A stretch of 64,000 bases of DNA from Piezodorus guildinii. Lineage: Eukaryota > Arthropoda > Insecta > Hemiptera > Pentatomidae. The notes below the pieces were generated by a model. It saw only the letters and a list, made by a program, of their open reading frames with translations, was not told the origin of the DNA and searched no databases. The stretch covers positions 51,845,313 through 51,909,312 of the forward strand of contig CM041298.1 in assembly GCA_023052935.1 (NCBI GenBank). Reading direction: 5' to 3'. The position numbers and the translations under genes are program-made. Shown in pieces: positions 31,214 through 43,426 of this stretch. Numbering within the stretch: position 1 is the first letter of the stretch; every line of letters begins with the position of its first letter.

Positions 31214-31530
31214 GGGAGCGGCGTGGTCTAGTGGATAAAGCAGTAGTCTACAGATCTCAGAGTTCTGGGTTCGAATCCCGGCTACGACAGAATATTATTT
31301 ATTCTGTTAATTCAGCCTGGGGGCTGAACGCTAGGGTATGGAGAGACTCCTGGAGCAAACCCAGCCTCTTTAAAGTGGGTACCCAAATTGGGGAAAATAC
31401 TAGCGGCTGAGCGTGATCAAGGCCTAATCACCTCATTGCACAGCCGTGGGCCTAGAAATACTACGAACTCTATTTGTACTAAGCCCAAGGCCCACCATGG
31501 GTTGTAGAGGTACAGGTTTATTTATTTTTT
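31214..31530 (+). mobile_element. SINE family B, copy 1
   Basis: The tRNA-like head has an A box TGGTCTAGTGG (31224-31234) and a perfect B box GGTTCGAATCC (31268-31278). The body includes 'gggtatggagagactcctgg' and 'gtgggtacccaaattgggg', and the tail is 'gttgtagaggtacaggttta'. The acceptor stem does not pair, so it is not a functional tRNA. Copies are at 44661-44955 and 49817-50045. Confidence 0.9.
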
Positions 31531-31680
31531 CTATAATAATTTCAATGCTTAATTAAACAAACGAATATATCTATTAATGAAATATCCATAATATATGTAA
31601 AGATTAAATATAATTAGAAGACATTTTTTTTTAATTTAAGTTGTTTTTTTACTACGATTTTTTAAATTTCTTTTTTTTTT

Positions 31681-31955
31681 TTAATTGACAAGTGTGAAAA
31701 CATGAACAACTGAAAAAGCACTAAGATATATCGGCATGGCATAGAATAAACCGTTCGAGGCCATCAGATTTTCACAAGCTCGGAGAATTATGATGGAAGA
31801 GGGACTTGAAACAAGGGGGTGGGAGTGCGAATGAAGTTGGTCACGGAAGGATAGGTGTAGAATTATCTCCTCACAGAACATCATGGTCAGTATGAAGGGT
31901 TTTATTCATGAAAAAATAACGAGGGTTAAGATTTCTAAGACTGTAAGGAATGAAT
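31681..31955 (-). pseudogene. Jockey-like LINE 3' fragment
   Basis: Minus-strand translation contains RDQLHSHSHPLVSSPSS, matching HDKLHSHSNPLVS near the end of the main LINE ORF (26107-27093). It is followed by a diverged 3' UTR ending in a T-run at 31671-31682. It is 5'-truncated. Confidence 0.75.
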
Positions 31956-31973
31956 AAATTCGATGGTCTATTA

Positions 31974-32207
31974 TGTTTGTTTATTCATTCAATGTCACTT
32001 GTGTGATTATGTGTCTAATCAGACGTGGCTGCTGTGGGAGACCTAAATTTTGCCTATCCAGGTTTAATAAGGATAGTGATCTTACAGGTTCCTGACATCG
32101 AACAGGCTAGGTACCACCATTTTACGTCCTCTCCGAAGGACGACACAACCATAAATCTTTCACTCCTATTAAAAATCCTATGGTTACCCGCCAGGTTTGA
32201 ACGCTAT
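31974..32207 (-). mobile_element. SINE family A copy
   Basis: The reverse complement carries the tail TGTTTGTTTATTCATTC, the body words and a B box (GTTCAAACCTGG). The tRNA-like head beyond the B box is lost. Confidence 0.83.
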
Positions 32208-32279
32208 ATGAAATAATAATTGCCCACATTAAGAGGTTGAGAAGATATATCGGATAAGAAGGAGACAGAGACATAAGCT

Positions 32280-32630
32280 CGAAGACGACAGACCCCACCC
32301 CTAAGACGGGGGTGAGGAGGCGCAGGTCTTGGCTTAGGTCGTGGTGTTGGCCGAGGTCAGCAAGGGCCCATTCATTCACTCCTTACTCCTTACTTCTCCT
32401 CCTTCATTCACTCCTTATCCTCCTCCTTCCATCCTCCTTACTCCCGGCTCCTCCCCCGTGTCCTGCGGGCCAAGTCCTCAAGTCTGTCTCTCAGGGCTGT
32501 CCTTGGGCTTTCTGGCTACTGTTTCCTTTAGCGATCTTCAGCACTTATGTAGTTATTTCATTCGTCAATAATTGATTTATCCTTTTTATTATTCATCATG
32601 AATATTAAAAAAAAAAAAAAAAAAAAAAAA
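32280..32630 (+). other. Pyrimidine-rich unit ending in poly(A), possible retroposon
   Basis: A GC-richer block with imperfect 'ctccttactcctt' tandem units (32385-32450) ends about 70 bases before a run of about 24 A (32608-32631). It looks like a retroposed transcript, but no target duplication was found. Overlapping open frames of 76-87 codons in this block follow from the low stop density of CT-rich sequence. Confidence 0.3.
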
Positions 32631-32639
32631 ATTAAAACA

Positions 32640-33190
32640 GAAAGTCTGTTTCATGTCATTTTCTTTCAGTGTATTTACTTGTTGTATTATGAGGTACAGT
32701 AGTAAATTTCAATAAATATTTTTTTTTAAATAAAACAAAAATATTATTTTACTATCCGTCTAAATAACAACAACATAGAAGTAGTTTTATTAATTTATTT
32801 TTTAACTCAGCAATGCACATTCAAACTTATAATAAGTCTTAAAAATAATTTAATTGTTAATCTAATTGTAATTAATAAAAAATACCACTTTAATCCTTTA
32901 ATATTTATATTCATTAATGTAACTCCAATAAATAACTATTAATTGTCGACAATATAGTACGTATCGGCAATTATGACTGGCCATTTTCAAATTACATATA
33001 TTAATTTTATTTTTGGTCCGATATATTAAAAAAAAAAAAAAAAAATAAAAAGTTTTTTGTAACTTTCTTTAATCCTACATGCCTTTACGTAATATTTTGA
33101 CGACAATTCATTATATTATATAGATATTACATTAATGAATATAAATATGATGTGATTAAAGTGTTTTTTTAATAATCATAATAAGATTAG
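32640..33190. other. AT-rich interval, nothing recognised
   Basis: A/T runs including poly(A) at 33028-33045. No supported gene. Confidence 0.5.
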
Positions 33191-33195
33191 CATTT

Positions 33196-33465
33196 TTTTA
33201 AACTTTATTTATTGGAATTCACAACTGTATAATAGAATACACTAAGTAAATTTGAGTGAAATATAAAAAGGCATGGAGCACATGTAGAGAACTTCCCAAT
33301 GGAAGCACTCTAAAAATATTCTAAACTAGAAGGTATCGGGGCGGTATCCTTTTCATACGCCTCGGAGGATTGTCAGGAATTGAAACTAGGGGATTAGAGT
33401 GGGAATTCGTCATGAATGGTATCTAGATCGGGCCAAATCAGCAACATACGGAACATTAAGGAAGA
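33196..33465 (-). mobile_element. Jockey-like LINE 3' fragment
   Basis: The minus-strand 3' UTR matches 25985-26260 ('caatggaagcactcta', 'cgcctcggaggattgtcagg', 'gggccaaatcagcaacatac'). Only the last codons of the ORF and the UTR remain. Confidence 0.85.
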
Positions 33466-35100
33466 TTAGTATTTGAATTAAAATTGTAATTCTTAAGGAT
33501 AATTTCGTTAGGGTTACTTTTAATTTTTATTATTTTTTTTTTGAAAAGCACATGTTTTCCTAGGGCATTTGATAATGAAGAAATATTAACTACTGAATTC
33601 GCATCCACACATTAAAACAATAAAACGTAATTTTATTTGGCTTTATGCTTTTTTACATATGATTTCTTAAGCGATCTTAAAGACTTGGTGTTTTAACTGT
33701 CTATTACTGTTTTATTATATTTTATATTTCTTAGCATCATTATTCAAAACATTAGTTAAAATAAGTTTTAAAAAAATATTCTAAGTAGTTTAAGATGAAA
33801 ATCGATGTTTTCAGAAATAATAAAAGCTATCAGATTCCAGATAAATCAGTAATAAGGATGTGCAAAAAAAAAAAAAAAAAATAAAATAATAATAATTGGA
33901 ACAACACACTTAATCCAGTTTTTAAATTTATTTTTTAATCTATTGCGAAATATCTGGTTAATATCATCTATTTTTTTCAGCAAGAGGGAGAGAATTGTTT
34001 TAGTTAAAGATCATAGATATCAGTCTAGTGTAAAACATGAGTTCCATTTTTTCTACGAATGCATATATTATATTGTATTTTTTAAATATCTAACTATTTT
34101 TAAACAATGATATATTATATTACACAAAAACTTAATTTATATTTCATGCCTATTTCAAAAACTGTTAAATTTTAAATAAAACTTATTTGTTTAACTCACA
34201 TTTCTTTTTTGAACTTGTAGGGAAAAATTGTATAAAGAACCTACACAAATATTATTAAATAATAAATAAATAGCTGTATATACAAAATAAAATATTAAGG
34301 AAGAATAACATAATATAGATTGACAATGTTAACTTAACAAAACGTGTTTAGTTTTCTTGTGGGTGTAATGTTTAACGGAAGATTATGTGTAGACATTGAT
34401 TTCTTATACTAAGGGGTTTCCAGAAATTGTTTTGCTGAAGCAGGTGATAGTTTGGTTGAGGACGAGTTCTTGTATTGTAGGGAGTTATAATTCTTTAAGT
34501 ATTGAGAAAAGTTTGTGTACCAGAAATAGTTATTGATTGTTCTCATGGATAAATCCTAGATTCTTCCAAGTTTTCTGTAGTTTGTTGAGAAGTTTTAGTT
34601 CCAGACGGGTGAGGCACATGTAATCAGAGGACGAATTGCGGGATAATAAATTTTTAATTTTTCTTATAGTGTGCTGAGAGATTCATTTAAAGTTCGACCG
34701 GAATTCGTATTGAACGGATTTGGACCAAGAAATGGGGACTTAAGTTTATAATAATGTGATAGTTTATATCGTCCCTACCATTTCCAAGTACTAAGTATGA
34801 AAATTGGCACTTTTCAAGAGAGAAACGATTAAGCAAGTAAAACGAAGTAATATATTTAAAATTTGTCATATTCAATAGTTTCCTAAGCATTTCCGGAAAT
34901 TCTAAAGGGGCTAGAGCTTAGACAATTTGCCACAAGCCGTATCGCTTGCAATACAAGAGCTAAGTATCGAATCTGAAAAACGCGATTTGTCATATTCGAT
35001 AAATGGAAATGGTAGGGATGATATGTTCGGGATTATTTTTTTATGAACTTACATTAATTATTTTTATAATTTAATCATTAAAGAATATTTAAAAGTGCAC
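33466..35100. other. AT-rich interval, nothing recognised
   Basis: The 34330-35030 part has slightly higher complexity but no splice-bounded exon or repeat copy that I can support. A poly(A)-like run lies at 33865-33881. Confidence 0.4.
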
Positions 35101-35101
35101 T

Positions 35102-35460
35102 TGAGCTTTGGGGTTCCACTAAACTATCAAATTCTTCCGATCTTCAATCCTTACAATCCAAAATCCTTCCAAAAATCCTCAACGCTACTTACTACATCAC
35201 GAATAAGCTCATCCATAAAGACCTTAATATTGCTTAAGTAGCTGAATTGGTCCGAACCACATACTAATTCTTCCCTAACAAACTCCACTCCCACTCTGAC
35301 CCGCTAGTTTTAATCCGAGCTTCCATTCCTGACAATCCTCCGAGGCGTCTGAAAAGAAGATGGTCTTGCAACCTTTTAGTTTAGTTACCAAATGGGTTGC
35401 GGCCAATGGGCAGCTTCTCTTTATGCCCTTTTCATTTGTTTTCTCTAACAGATAATTTAC
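35102..35460 (+). pseudogene. Jockey-like LINE C terminus and 3' UTR
   Basis: The plus strand encodes, with stops and shifts, ELWGSTKLSNSS, LQSLQSKIL, NKLIHKDLN, NKLHSHSDPLV and IPDNPPRRLKRRW, matching the C terminus of the LINE at 26107-27093. A UTR follows with 'ccaatgggcagcttctcttt'. It is opposite in orientation to most other copies. Confidence 0.88.
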
Positions 35461-35688
35461 TAGAATTATTAAAAAATACACTTGTAAAAAATCAATAAAT
35501 AAATAAAAGTACACTTGAATATATATAAACATTAATTATACATGTTGGCCGGAACCCATCTAATACGACCGAGAGACAGACGATCCCAACCACACGACAA
35601 AGTCTTTAAGGTCTAATGCCCCATAATTAGAGCCAAATCCGGTCATTACAATTCCTCCGTAATTCTTCACCATCGTTTACCATCCCCG

Positions 35689-35934
35689 CTACAATTGCCT
35701 CCATCTACTTCTTAGGCTGCGTATATCAAGTACAAGGGCTCTTGATGAATCGCGAAGGTCTATACCCTGAGGCTGTACTCTTAATGATAGCCTGGGAGAG
35801 GAAAAGGAATGGAAGTTCTCAGTTTCAGAGCTGGTCAGAGCTTGATGTCGAAACTTAGACATAAAAAGAAAACAAAAACAAACAACCAATGCGCTGAAAG
35901 TTGTTATCAACTGCTTCGCGCTTACATCTGACAT
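35689..35934 (-). CDS. Hypothetical 81-residue ORF with hydrophobic N terminus
   Basis: A minus-strand ORF begins MSDVSAKQLITTFSALVVC and continues with a hydrophobic run (about residues 11-27), then a serine- and arginine-rich part. The N terminus resembles a signal anchor. The base composition is richer in GC than its neighbours. Nothing else supports expression, and no family is recognised. It could be one exon or chance. Confidence 0.2.
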   Translation of the reverse strand: MSDVSAKQLITTFSALVVCFCFLFMSKFRHQALTSSETENFHSFSSPRLSLRVQPQGIDLRDSSRALVLDIRSLRSRWRQL

Positions 35935-36204
35935 CTTCGCTATTTTGTTAAATTAAATGTATGTAACATTTTTTTAATTTCTGGGTCAAATACAAATGTT
36001 CACCGTTATTAAAAAATGAAAAGAAAATGCACTAATTCTTAAGAACCTGCAGACTCTAGCGATGTTAATGATAATATTAAAAATTTTCTAATCGATTAAA
36101 TATAACGCCCATGAGAAGAATGCTAGGATGTACTAATCGGCATACGTATGTTTTAGGGAGTGTTATTATTGGCTTCAAATCAAGTTATGTTTTGTTATCA
36201 CTAT

Positions 36205-36455
36205 TTTTTTTTCGGTTGGCGTGACAGGCCTTAGAGGCCTCTACCCGCGCGATGTGGATTCTCAATAACATATTATAAGTTTTAAGTATAAAGACATCAT
36301 TACCTACGCCTATTTTTGTGTATCAGTTGGCTGGTGGGTATCATATGCCCGGGGGAAGGTTGTGAGGGAACCCCCATTGAATTATATGCTTGAAAAAGTC
36401 CTTCCAAACTGGGATTTCGAACTCACTAGGCGTGGTGACCACACAGCAACGGGCA
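36205..36455 (-). mobile_element. SINE family C, copy 2
   Basis: Minus-strand B box GAGTTCGAAATCCCAG and body words shared with 27095-27290, with a longer 3' part containing 'gaggcctctacccgcgcgat'. It is tRNA-derived and non-coding. Confidence 0.72.
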
Positions 36456-36567
36456 TCTTTACAATATTTTTTACTGAAACAACAAAAATAATGTAGTATT
36501 CAAATATCTTCCTTAGGTTCTCATGTTGATTATTCTATTATAATGAAACGTTGTTCTAATAGTCGAT

Positions 36568-36803
36568 TGTTTATTTATTTACCTTTACTTTATACTTTGT
36601 ACACTAACACTACTGTGTCAAATCGGATGATGCTACGGTGGGAGTTCTTAATTTTGCCAATCCAGGTTTACTTAGGATAATGATTTTTTACGACTAAGAA
36701 TTTTTACTCCCTTTAGGAAATCCTATGGCCATCAACCGGCTTTGATCTCGTTACCTTGGGCATAGAAGGCTCTTAGGCTAGCCACTACAGGTGACCCATC
36801 TCT
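36568..36803 (-). mobile_element. SINE family A copy, diverged
   Basis: The reverse complement gives the tRNA-like head near 36800 ('ggtcacctgtagtggctagc') and the body with 'actcccaccgtagcatcatc'. It is more diverged than the other copies. Confidence 0.8.
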
Positions 36804-37002
36804 GATATTTTATGTTCAAAATTTAAATCTCTCGGAAAAAGTTTTTTGCCAAGGTAACAAAAGAATAGCAAGAAGTAGGAAAATATAAATATCTTAAGAA
36901 AAAAAAGACTAACAAAGTTCGGTTTATTTTACTGCACCTACAACGCAATAGAACCACTTTCGTTTGAATCTTTAACAAAATATAACTTAGTAATAATTTT
37001 TT

Positions 37003-37083
37003 AAAACTTCTTTATTTAAATCAAAATACAGACATTTTACAGAGCCGTAGAAGTCACTATCCCACTAAGGCGAGCCCGTGTGA
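37003..37083 (-). mobile_element. 3' end of an unidentified non-LTR element, copy 2
   Basis: Same series as 4564-4652: T-run, 'aaacttctttatttaaat', 'agacattttaca', 'ctatcccactaaggcgag'. Confidence 0.6.
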
Positions 37084-37084
37084 A

Positions 37085-38503
37085 ATTAAATTATTTTCAT
37101 TCATTCACAGTTTGATATCTAGAATTGAAATATTATCATGACTGAGCGTCTTTTTGACAAGAGATATTTTAAAAAGTGAAGCAGCGTGGGGAATATGGTA
37201 CTAATTATATTTTGTTAGAAATTGTTATATAAGAAATAAATCTTTCGCTTCGTTCAATGTTCATTGTTATTCTGAGACGAGAATACGTTAGAATAATTTA
37301 TTTTGGCTTTTAGAGAAACTACAGCTTCTATGAACCAACTAATAAATAAAACATTATATGCTTCCTTAAACGTTATATGCACAAAAGGAAAAAATACTTA
37401 TTGTTAAGTTAATAATGTATATTATATTCTCCTTAACATGTTATTAATAAAAACATATTAATAATAATGCTTTTAAGTATTATTCATATATATGTTATTT
37501 TTACTCATTTTATTTAATTTCATTCAATATATTATTATAATATATAATTTTATTATTACAGTATTATGTCATTGTGGTTTTTCTACCTCCTTCTGTCCAT
37601 ATTTCCTATAGATATAATACCCAGTCTAGCTTCAAACTGATGTTTGTCAATTAAATTTCTTAATGTAGCTCGGTCTTGCATGTTATTTCTAATGCATAAA
37701 ACCTGAAGATCTTTTTCAATTTCACATATCCAATTGCTTTTTACTTGCGTTAAGAGGGCTGTGTATTTTTTTGGTCAGTCTATTATCGTCCATTTTGAAA
37801 ATGTGGCCATACAATTTTAGTCTTCTTTTTCTGAAAGTGTCAGAGATTTTCTCCACAAGTCGTTAGAGTTCGGTCTCATTCAAGTTCCAACACAAGCCGG
37901 ACCAAAATATTATTATTTCCTTATATATATCCCTTTAATTAACTTTATTCATAGAATTACTTAATTATTATTATTTTATCTCATTATATTTTATTTATTT
38001 GCTCTTTTTTTATTATTATTTTTGTTTATTTTTCCTACTATTGCTACGAACTTCAAATACATGTTCAATTAGTGTTTAGAAACAAAATTCTAAATTATTT
38101 CCTTTCCATTTATTCAAACTCGAGAAAGCCCCATATATTTTACCATCAACTTTATTTATTATTTTTTTCTTTGAAGTTTTGTTCCCAATTTGACGTATTT
38201 TTCATTTTTATAAAATTTAGTAGTTCAATGCTGCTTGTTGACTATTGGCTCATTCCATAGTCATCAAGCAGCTGACATGTAGCATTGAGCTAATAAAATG
38301 TATCTAAATTGTTGTTTTTAAGGATAACCAAAATCATTTAAAAATAAAATTAACAAGTGATTGTATATTGTAAACACGTAAATAAAACATTTCTATCTTG
38401 GGTTGTTAGGAGGTAGGGAAGGGAGGTCGTATACGGTTCTTGGGTTGTGGAGGATGTTTACATTCCTTTTTATTACGTCGACTCCTTCCCGAAGAAAACA
38501 TGG

Positions 38504-38505
<2 letters not shown>
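37085..38505. other. AT-rich interval, nothing recognised
   Basis: The 37560-37900 part has some complexity and could be an old LINE relic on the minus strand (on that strand it reads 'gaaaaagaagactaaaattg'). No confident call. Confidence 0.4.
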
Positions 38506-38508
<3 letters not shown>

Positions 38509-38538
<30 letters not shown>

Positions 38539-38858
38539 AAGATTTGGCTAATCCCGGAAGAGCAGAGAGAAGAGGAACGGCGGTGCAGTTAATACAGAAG
38601 GGGGAGAAGAGGGGTTGGAGGGGAAGGGTGGGGGTGGGGCCAGATAAAGGAGGGGCGGTAATGAACCGGCAGCTTTATAAAAAACAGCGCAGGAATTTTT
38701 TTATCGATCTTGTTCGTCGGCCGAGGGAGGCATCTAGCGGTGAGCGGTGCAATTGCCAAGGACCGCCGTGGAGTACAAGGCCCAGTGGCCGGCAGCCAGA
38801 GACCAAGGAAGCCCGCACAGTTAGTGCCATCAGGAGCAGATCCCCGAAGAAGCAAAGG
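38509..38858 (+). promoter_or_regulatory. GC-rich promoter candidate with GAGA repeat and TATA box
   Basis: A (GA)n run (about 38509-38535), a G-rich stretch, and then TATAAAA at 38676-38682 inside CTTTATAAAAAAC. A transcription start near 38703-38710 would follow from the usual 25-31 base spacing. The CpG-containing sequence after it would be 5' UTR. GAGA elements are common in arthropod promoters. The promoter is inferred. Confidence 0.45.
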
Positions 38859-38893
38859 ATGTCCGTTGAGGACACTATCACCCACCCTCGGAG
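38859..38893 (+). CDS. Candidate first coding segment ending at a splice donor
   Basis: ATG at 38859 in AAAGGATGTCC opens MSVEDTITHPR, then reaches CGGAG|GTAAGG, a strong donor with the cut after 38893. Without splicing, the frame stops at once (AGG TAA). The segment is short and no downstream exon is visible in the window. An alternative donor GCG|GTGAGC lies near 38739. A large overlapping frame through 38544-38897 and others on both strands reflect GC-rich sequence rather than a protein. Confidence 0.3.
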
Positions 38894-39150
38894 GTAAGGC
38901 CCGCTCCTGGAAGGAGGTCCTGCGCCGGAGTCTTATCCCCCCCCCTCCCACACACACATGCTCCTTCCTCCTTGCCTTCTCCTTCCACATGTCTTCGCCT
39001 CCTCCTCCTCCTTCGTCCTGCGCCACCGTCTCCTTAGATACGGCGCCTTCTTCCCGCTCCCGCTTTGTAAACAATCCCCGAACTGGGGTCCTTGCATCGG
39101 AGGTTATAGCGTTGTATAGTTTTTCCTTTCTCTTATTTTTTGCTAATTAA
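38894..39150. other. Pyrimidine-rich, CpG-bearing flank of the island
   Basis: C- and T-rich sequence ('ccccccctcccacacacaca', 'cctcctcctcctccttcgtcc'). It is probably the downstream half of the promoter island. Long open frames here on both strands come from the skewed composition. Confidence 0.4.
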
Positions 39151-41575
39151 ATCGTAATCTCATAACAAAACTAACTAATGACGGAATAATTAATTGCGAT
39201 AGTTTATTTTTTTTTAATATTAAAAAATAATTAGCTTATACAGTAAGGTTTATTTCCTTAATGTTCGTAGTACTCTGGATAAAATTGACACCTTTATCGC
39301 CTCTTCAATTCCTGGAATGTGCCGATTGAAACAGCTCGTCGCGGAATCCCTTTAGTTGTATTAATTGCTTCATAAAAGCTTTCCATTGCGAATACCAAAA
39401 CTTATAAAATTCAAAAATAGGGTATTTACTATCTTTATTACATTGCACTTATTTACGCTATGAATTAAAATTTGTTTACCTATAGCAAAAATAATATCTT
39501 ATTAATTCATATTGTCAGAACATTGCACCAAGTGATCTCAAGATGCGTCGCACATCACGCGAATGCAATTTCTTTTCTGATTCGCTGTTTCTTCGTGTTG
39601 CATACTTTCAGATATCTCTTCTGTATAAATTAATTGTTTAACAACTCGCGTGTGAATTAATGTATGCTATAACCTCATTACATTCTCCAGTAAACCACTG
39701 TTTTAATATCTCCTAGCGGAATTAGCTATTCCTTCATTATAACTTATTTATTTATGTTTTTATTAGGGTTTACTTAAGAGGCATTAAAAGCATATTAATT
39801 ACATTTTTAATGACTCTTAAACAAACAACAATTATCTTTTTATATTTATACTTAAAATTATCCAATGAAATGAAATAATTTGCATGTATTTTATGAATGA
39901 AGATAATTATGACTTTCTAATTATGGAGAGAGCCCGTATCATAACAACGCTTAAAATAACTAAGGCCATACTTAGCATTAATTTTTTCGTCTTTATTAAT
40001 TCTACATTGATACAGATTAATAGTTTTATTTATAAAATCTTCAAGTATAAAATCCTTAAGCATTTTTTATCTTAAACCTTGTTAGTTTGTCTTGTTTATT
40101 TTTTAGCGAAGCCAATGTGTTTTGTATTGTTTATTCATAACATCCTTTAAAAATGTTATGATTGAGACTAGTATTGAAATAATGACGATAAAAAATGAGA
40201 AATTGGTTAATTTACTATGAATATGTCACTCTCTTGAGAAGTCACTTCTTTCTAATTTATAAAATGAAGCTCTTTAAAATTCAATGCAGAACGAAGTGGA
40301 AACTACGTATTATAAAAAATATCACTGTTTTATAACTTAATAGCGATATTAGCGATTAATTTTAAATTTTAATTTCTCTATCTAATCAGTAAAAATAGAC
40401 TTGTACCAGCTTTATCTTGAAAATATTCTCGATTTTATCCCTTTGCAATTGCAAACGCGCAACTTTCAAAATAGCTAACATAGTAAAACAGAATTTAAAT
40501 ATATTTTTTCTATATATTGCTTTTTTTCTTTCTTTATTTTTAGATATAAGATTGATATAAAATATTATACGTTCCAATGAAAGGAGTTAAATTTTAAAGG
40601 ATGAATGATTAAACCAACGACGCTTCGTCAATCTATGTTTCATCGAAACATCAAGTCTTACTAATTTAGATTTGAGAAAATACATCGTATATCTGAAGTC
40701 TAAAGAATCTAATCATTTATTTATAAAATTAGCTAAATACATTTTAACATTTACTAAATATTTTTTATATATTTTAGTTAGTATGTTGAACTGTCTTGAG
40801 TTGGTGGTTGTGTTTTTTTCTGTCTTAACGATGCCAAAATCAGCGAAAATTGGACTATGTAGTTATTTACTGCCGTTTGAAAGAATCCAGTCTTTGTTTT
40901 GAAAAATTAAAATTTAAAAACAAATTTTTGTTTCCTCATTGACTGGACTCTCCAGTAACATAAATAGTTATTTATTTTAATTTTTAATCACGACATATTC
41001 AACTTTTCTTCAGGCGATATTTAAAATTTATCAGCGAAGTGACAATTACTTAAATTCCGCTCAGATAAGGGTTGACGTGAGTTTCGGACGATAATTATCG
41101 TATGAGGCTATCAGCAAATAAATTGTAAATATATTTAAAATTATCAAGCCGTAATTTATTGGGGCTATCTATACAAGTCCCTGACGAAAAATTACAATTT
41201 GGATAAGTCCGGAATAATAACGATCACCATATATCAGTCAATAAATCTATCCAATATGTATATTTTTATTGTTTATCCCGTAGAGCTTGTAATGATATCA
41301 ATTAATATTCTGTTACTAATCTGAGTTTTACAACGTATACATATCAAAACATGTTTATATTGATTCAAGAAATACTAACAACCCTTACTTGAAGAAATCT
41401 CATATTAATGCAATAATTTGGTTTATATGAATAACGAGTCACTCAAGAACTTACACTTTGCTAATGCTAGAACAAAAAATAAAATAAAATATTAATAAAT
41501 AAAACTTCTATTCTAAAGAAAAAATACACTTATATTTTCAAATTTAATATCTTTGGAGATATTTTGTTTGAATAT
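39151..41575. other. AT-rich interval with some unique sequence
   Basis: No gene is supported. The parts at 39290-39420 and 39520-39720 are of ordinary complexity and could hold regulatory sequence (for example a TEAD-like GGAATGT at about 39317). No repeat copy is recognised. Confidence 0.4.
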
Positions 41576-41579
41576 ATTA

Positions 41580-41720
41580 GGGATACTCACTACGTTTGCT
41601 ATAGCATGCTATTTGTGTTATTTTGCTAAACCCGTCGAGTTTCTACAGTTATTTCCTGTATAAAATTGATGGGTTTAGCACAATAGCACAAATAGCATCT
41701 ATAAACGTAGTGAGTACCCC
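41580..41720. mobile_element. 141-bp MITE with about 50-bp inverted repeats and TA duplication
   Basis: Ends are GGGATACTCACTACGTTT (left) and the reverse complement GGGGTACTCACTACGTTT (right). The arms continue through 'gctatttgtg' and 'tgctaaaccc'. TA flanks both ends (41578-41579 and 41721-41722), the target duplication typical of Tc1/mariner-like or PIF-like elements. It has no coding capacity, so it is a non-autonomous element mobilised in trans. Confidence 0.82.
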
Positions 41721-41724
41721 TATT

Positions 41725-42960
41725 ATGTATACCCCATAAAATTTAAAAACAGCAATGTCCTGCAAGTAATTTAAATTCTACCACTTACATAAACCCAATT
41801 TCTTAACAGAAATTCTTTTCTTTGTTATTATTCCACAAAAATTGGTGATTATTATGCCAAAAGTGTTACAAAGAAATTTAGATACTTGGCATTTGAAACT
41901 TAGCTCACACTGGCATCGCCAAACATTTTTATTATGTTCGTATTTTTTATATTATTTTGTCGTTTATATCGTCTTATATTTTCAACGTCTTGTGTTTTAG
42001 TACTAATAAAGACCCATATACGGCTCACGCAGCCGATCAGGAAATAAATAAATATGAAAAAAAAACTAATGATGCTTTTATTATGAGTAATTAAGTAATA
42101 TAGTAGTTAATATCAATAACAGAGAACTTGACTATTTAAAAAAAGGCTTAAAGGCTTTACAGTAAATGATCAACGTTTCACAAATCAAGTTTTTTTTTTT
42201 TTTTATATATCACAAACATACACAATCATAAATATATACTAATCATTTTACAAATATTAAAATACAACTAAACGTATGGAATTACCTCAAATAAGTTCAA
42301 CATATCTTTTAACTATTACTTCAGATATTTCCTGCAGTATTTCTTCTTTTATATATTATTCGTCAATTTAAATAACGATTTCGATTTCAATTGCTTTGGA
42401 ATATTACTCACTATTCTCTTTCAACCAGCATTAAGTAGAAATGCATGTCTAACAAAGATAATTTATTCATTTAGAAATACTTGACCCCGTTCTCAGATTG
42501 ATAAAATACTTCTGATAAAATATTAATGTCCCCTCCATGCGATTTTTATTCTGTAATATAACAGCATAATTTCAAAAGGAGGGGGAAAACACTGTGGAAA
42601 TTTTAATAAAAATATTAAAAAACACTTAACACAAAAAAATTCTTCAAATAAATAACCATACAAGAAGATAACCAGATTTGATTAGATAAGCATCAAAGGC
42701 ATTTCTGTCTTATCATGTAGTATGTAATGTAATGAATATACTATAAAAAAATAAAAATAAAAATAAAAAATAATACTAAATAAAATATGCAAGGTATAAT
42801 AAGAGAGGTATTAAAAAAGTATAATGTTTGCTTAAACATGAATCATACAAATACATAATATTGTATTCTTAAATTAACTAGTGGAGAAAATTCCATAAAA
42901 TAAATAATATACGTAGGAAATAAATTAAACATTTTTCTAAAAATATGGCAGTGTTAAAAT
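41725..42960. other. AT-rich interval, nothing recognised
   Basis: AT-rich with a T-run at 42191-42204. No supported gene. Confidence 0.5.
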
Positions 42961-43041
42961 GGATATATTAAATTTAAATAAAATATTCAGTAACAGCCTC
43001 TTCTTTTAAACATCATTTATTTATTCATCATTATAACAATT

Positions 43042-43073
43042 ATCGTTTAGGGGCATATACGCCTCATCTTCAG
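43042..43073 (-). ncRNA. Hammerhead-like motif (left arm)
   Basis: Minus strand: CTGAAGA (43073-43067), then a GAGGC...GCCCC stem and CTAAACGATAA. The 5' core is intact. The GAAAC is altered to TAAAC. Confidence 0.55.
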
Positions 43074-43394
43074 AATTTTTGTTATATTATTATATTAATT
43101 TCAACAGGCAACAATAATAAAAATCATAATTAAATAATTTTCAATCACACCATAATAAATGAAATTAGTATTTTATTTCTACTTAGTAGTAATAAAATAC
43201 TAATTTAATTTATTATAGTGTGATTGAAAATTATTTAATTATTATTTTCATTATTGTTGATAGTTGAAATTAATATAGTATTAAATTGTTAATAGTTGTG
43301 TCTGGGATTGAAAATTATTTAATTATGATTTTTATTATTTTTGACTGTTGAAATTAATATAATATTAAATTTTTGATAGTTGATACCAAAAATT

Positions 43395-43426
43395 CTGAAG
43401 ATGAGGCGTATAAGCCCTGAAACGAA
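43395..43426 (+). ncRNA. Hammerhead-like motif (right arm)
   Basis: CTGAAGA at 43395-43401, a short GGC/GCC stem II, then GAAAC at 43419-43423. The cleavage triplet that should follow is degraded (GAAA in place of GTC). Confidence 0.6.

Noticed and set aside
31221..31293. A tRNA gene with perfect A and B boxes
   Set aside because: The acceptor stem does not pair and the sequence continues into the SINE-B body found at two other sites.
32312..32575. Two overlapping frames rich in Leu, Ser and Pro
   Set aside because: They derive from CT-rich imperfect repeats and show no codon structure.
38544..39150. Several overlapping open frames of 68-161 codons on both strands
   Set aside because: They overlap each other in GC- and C-rich sequence with few stop codons. 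A promoter island explains them better than proteins.
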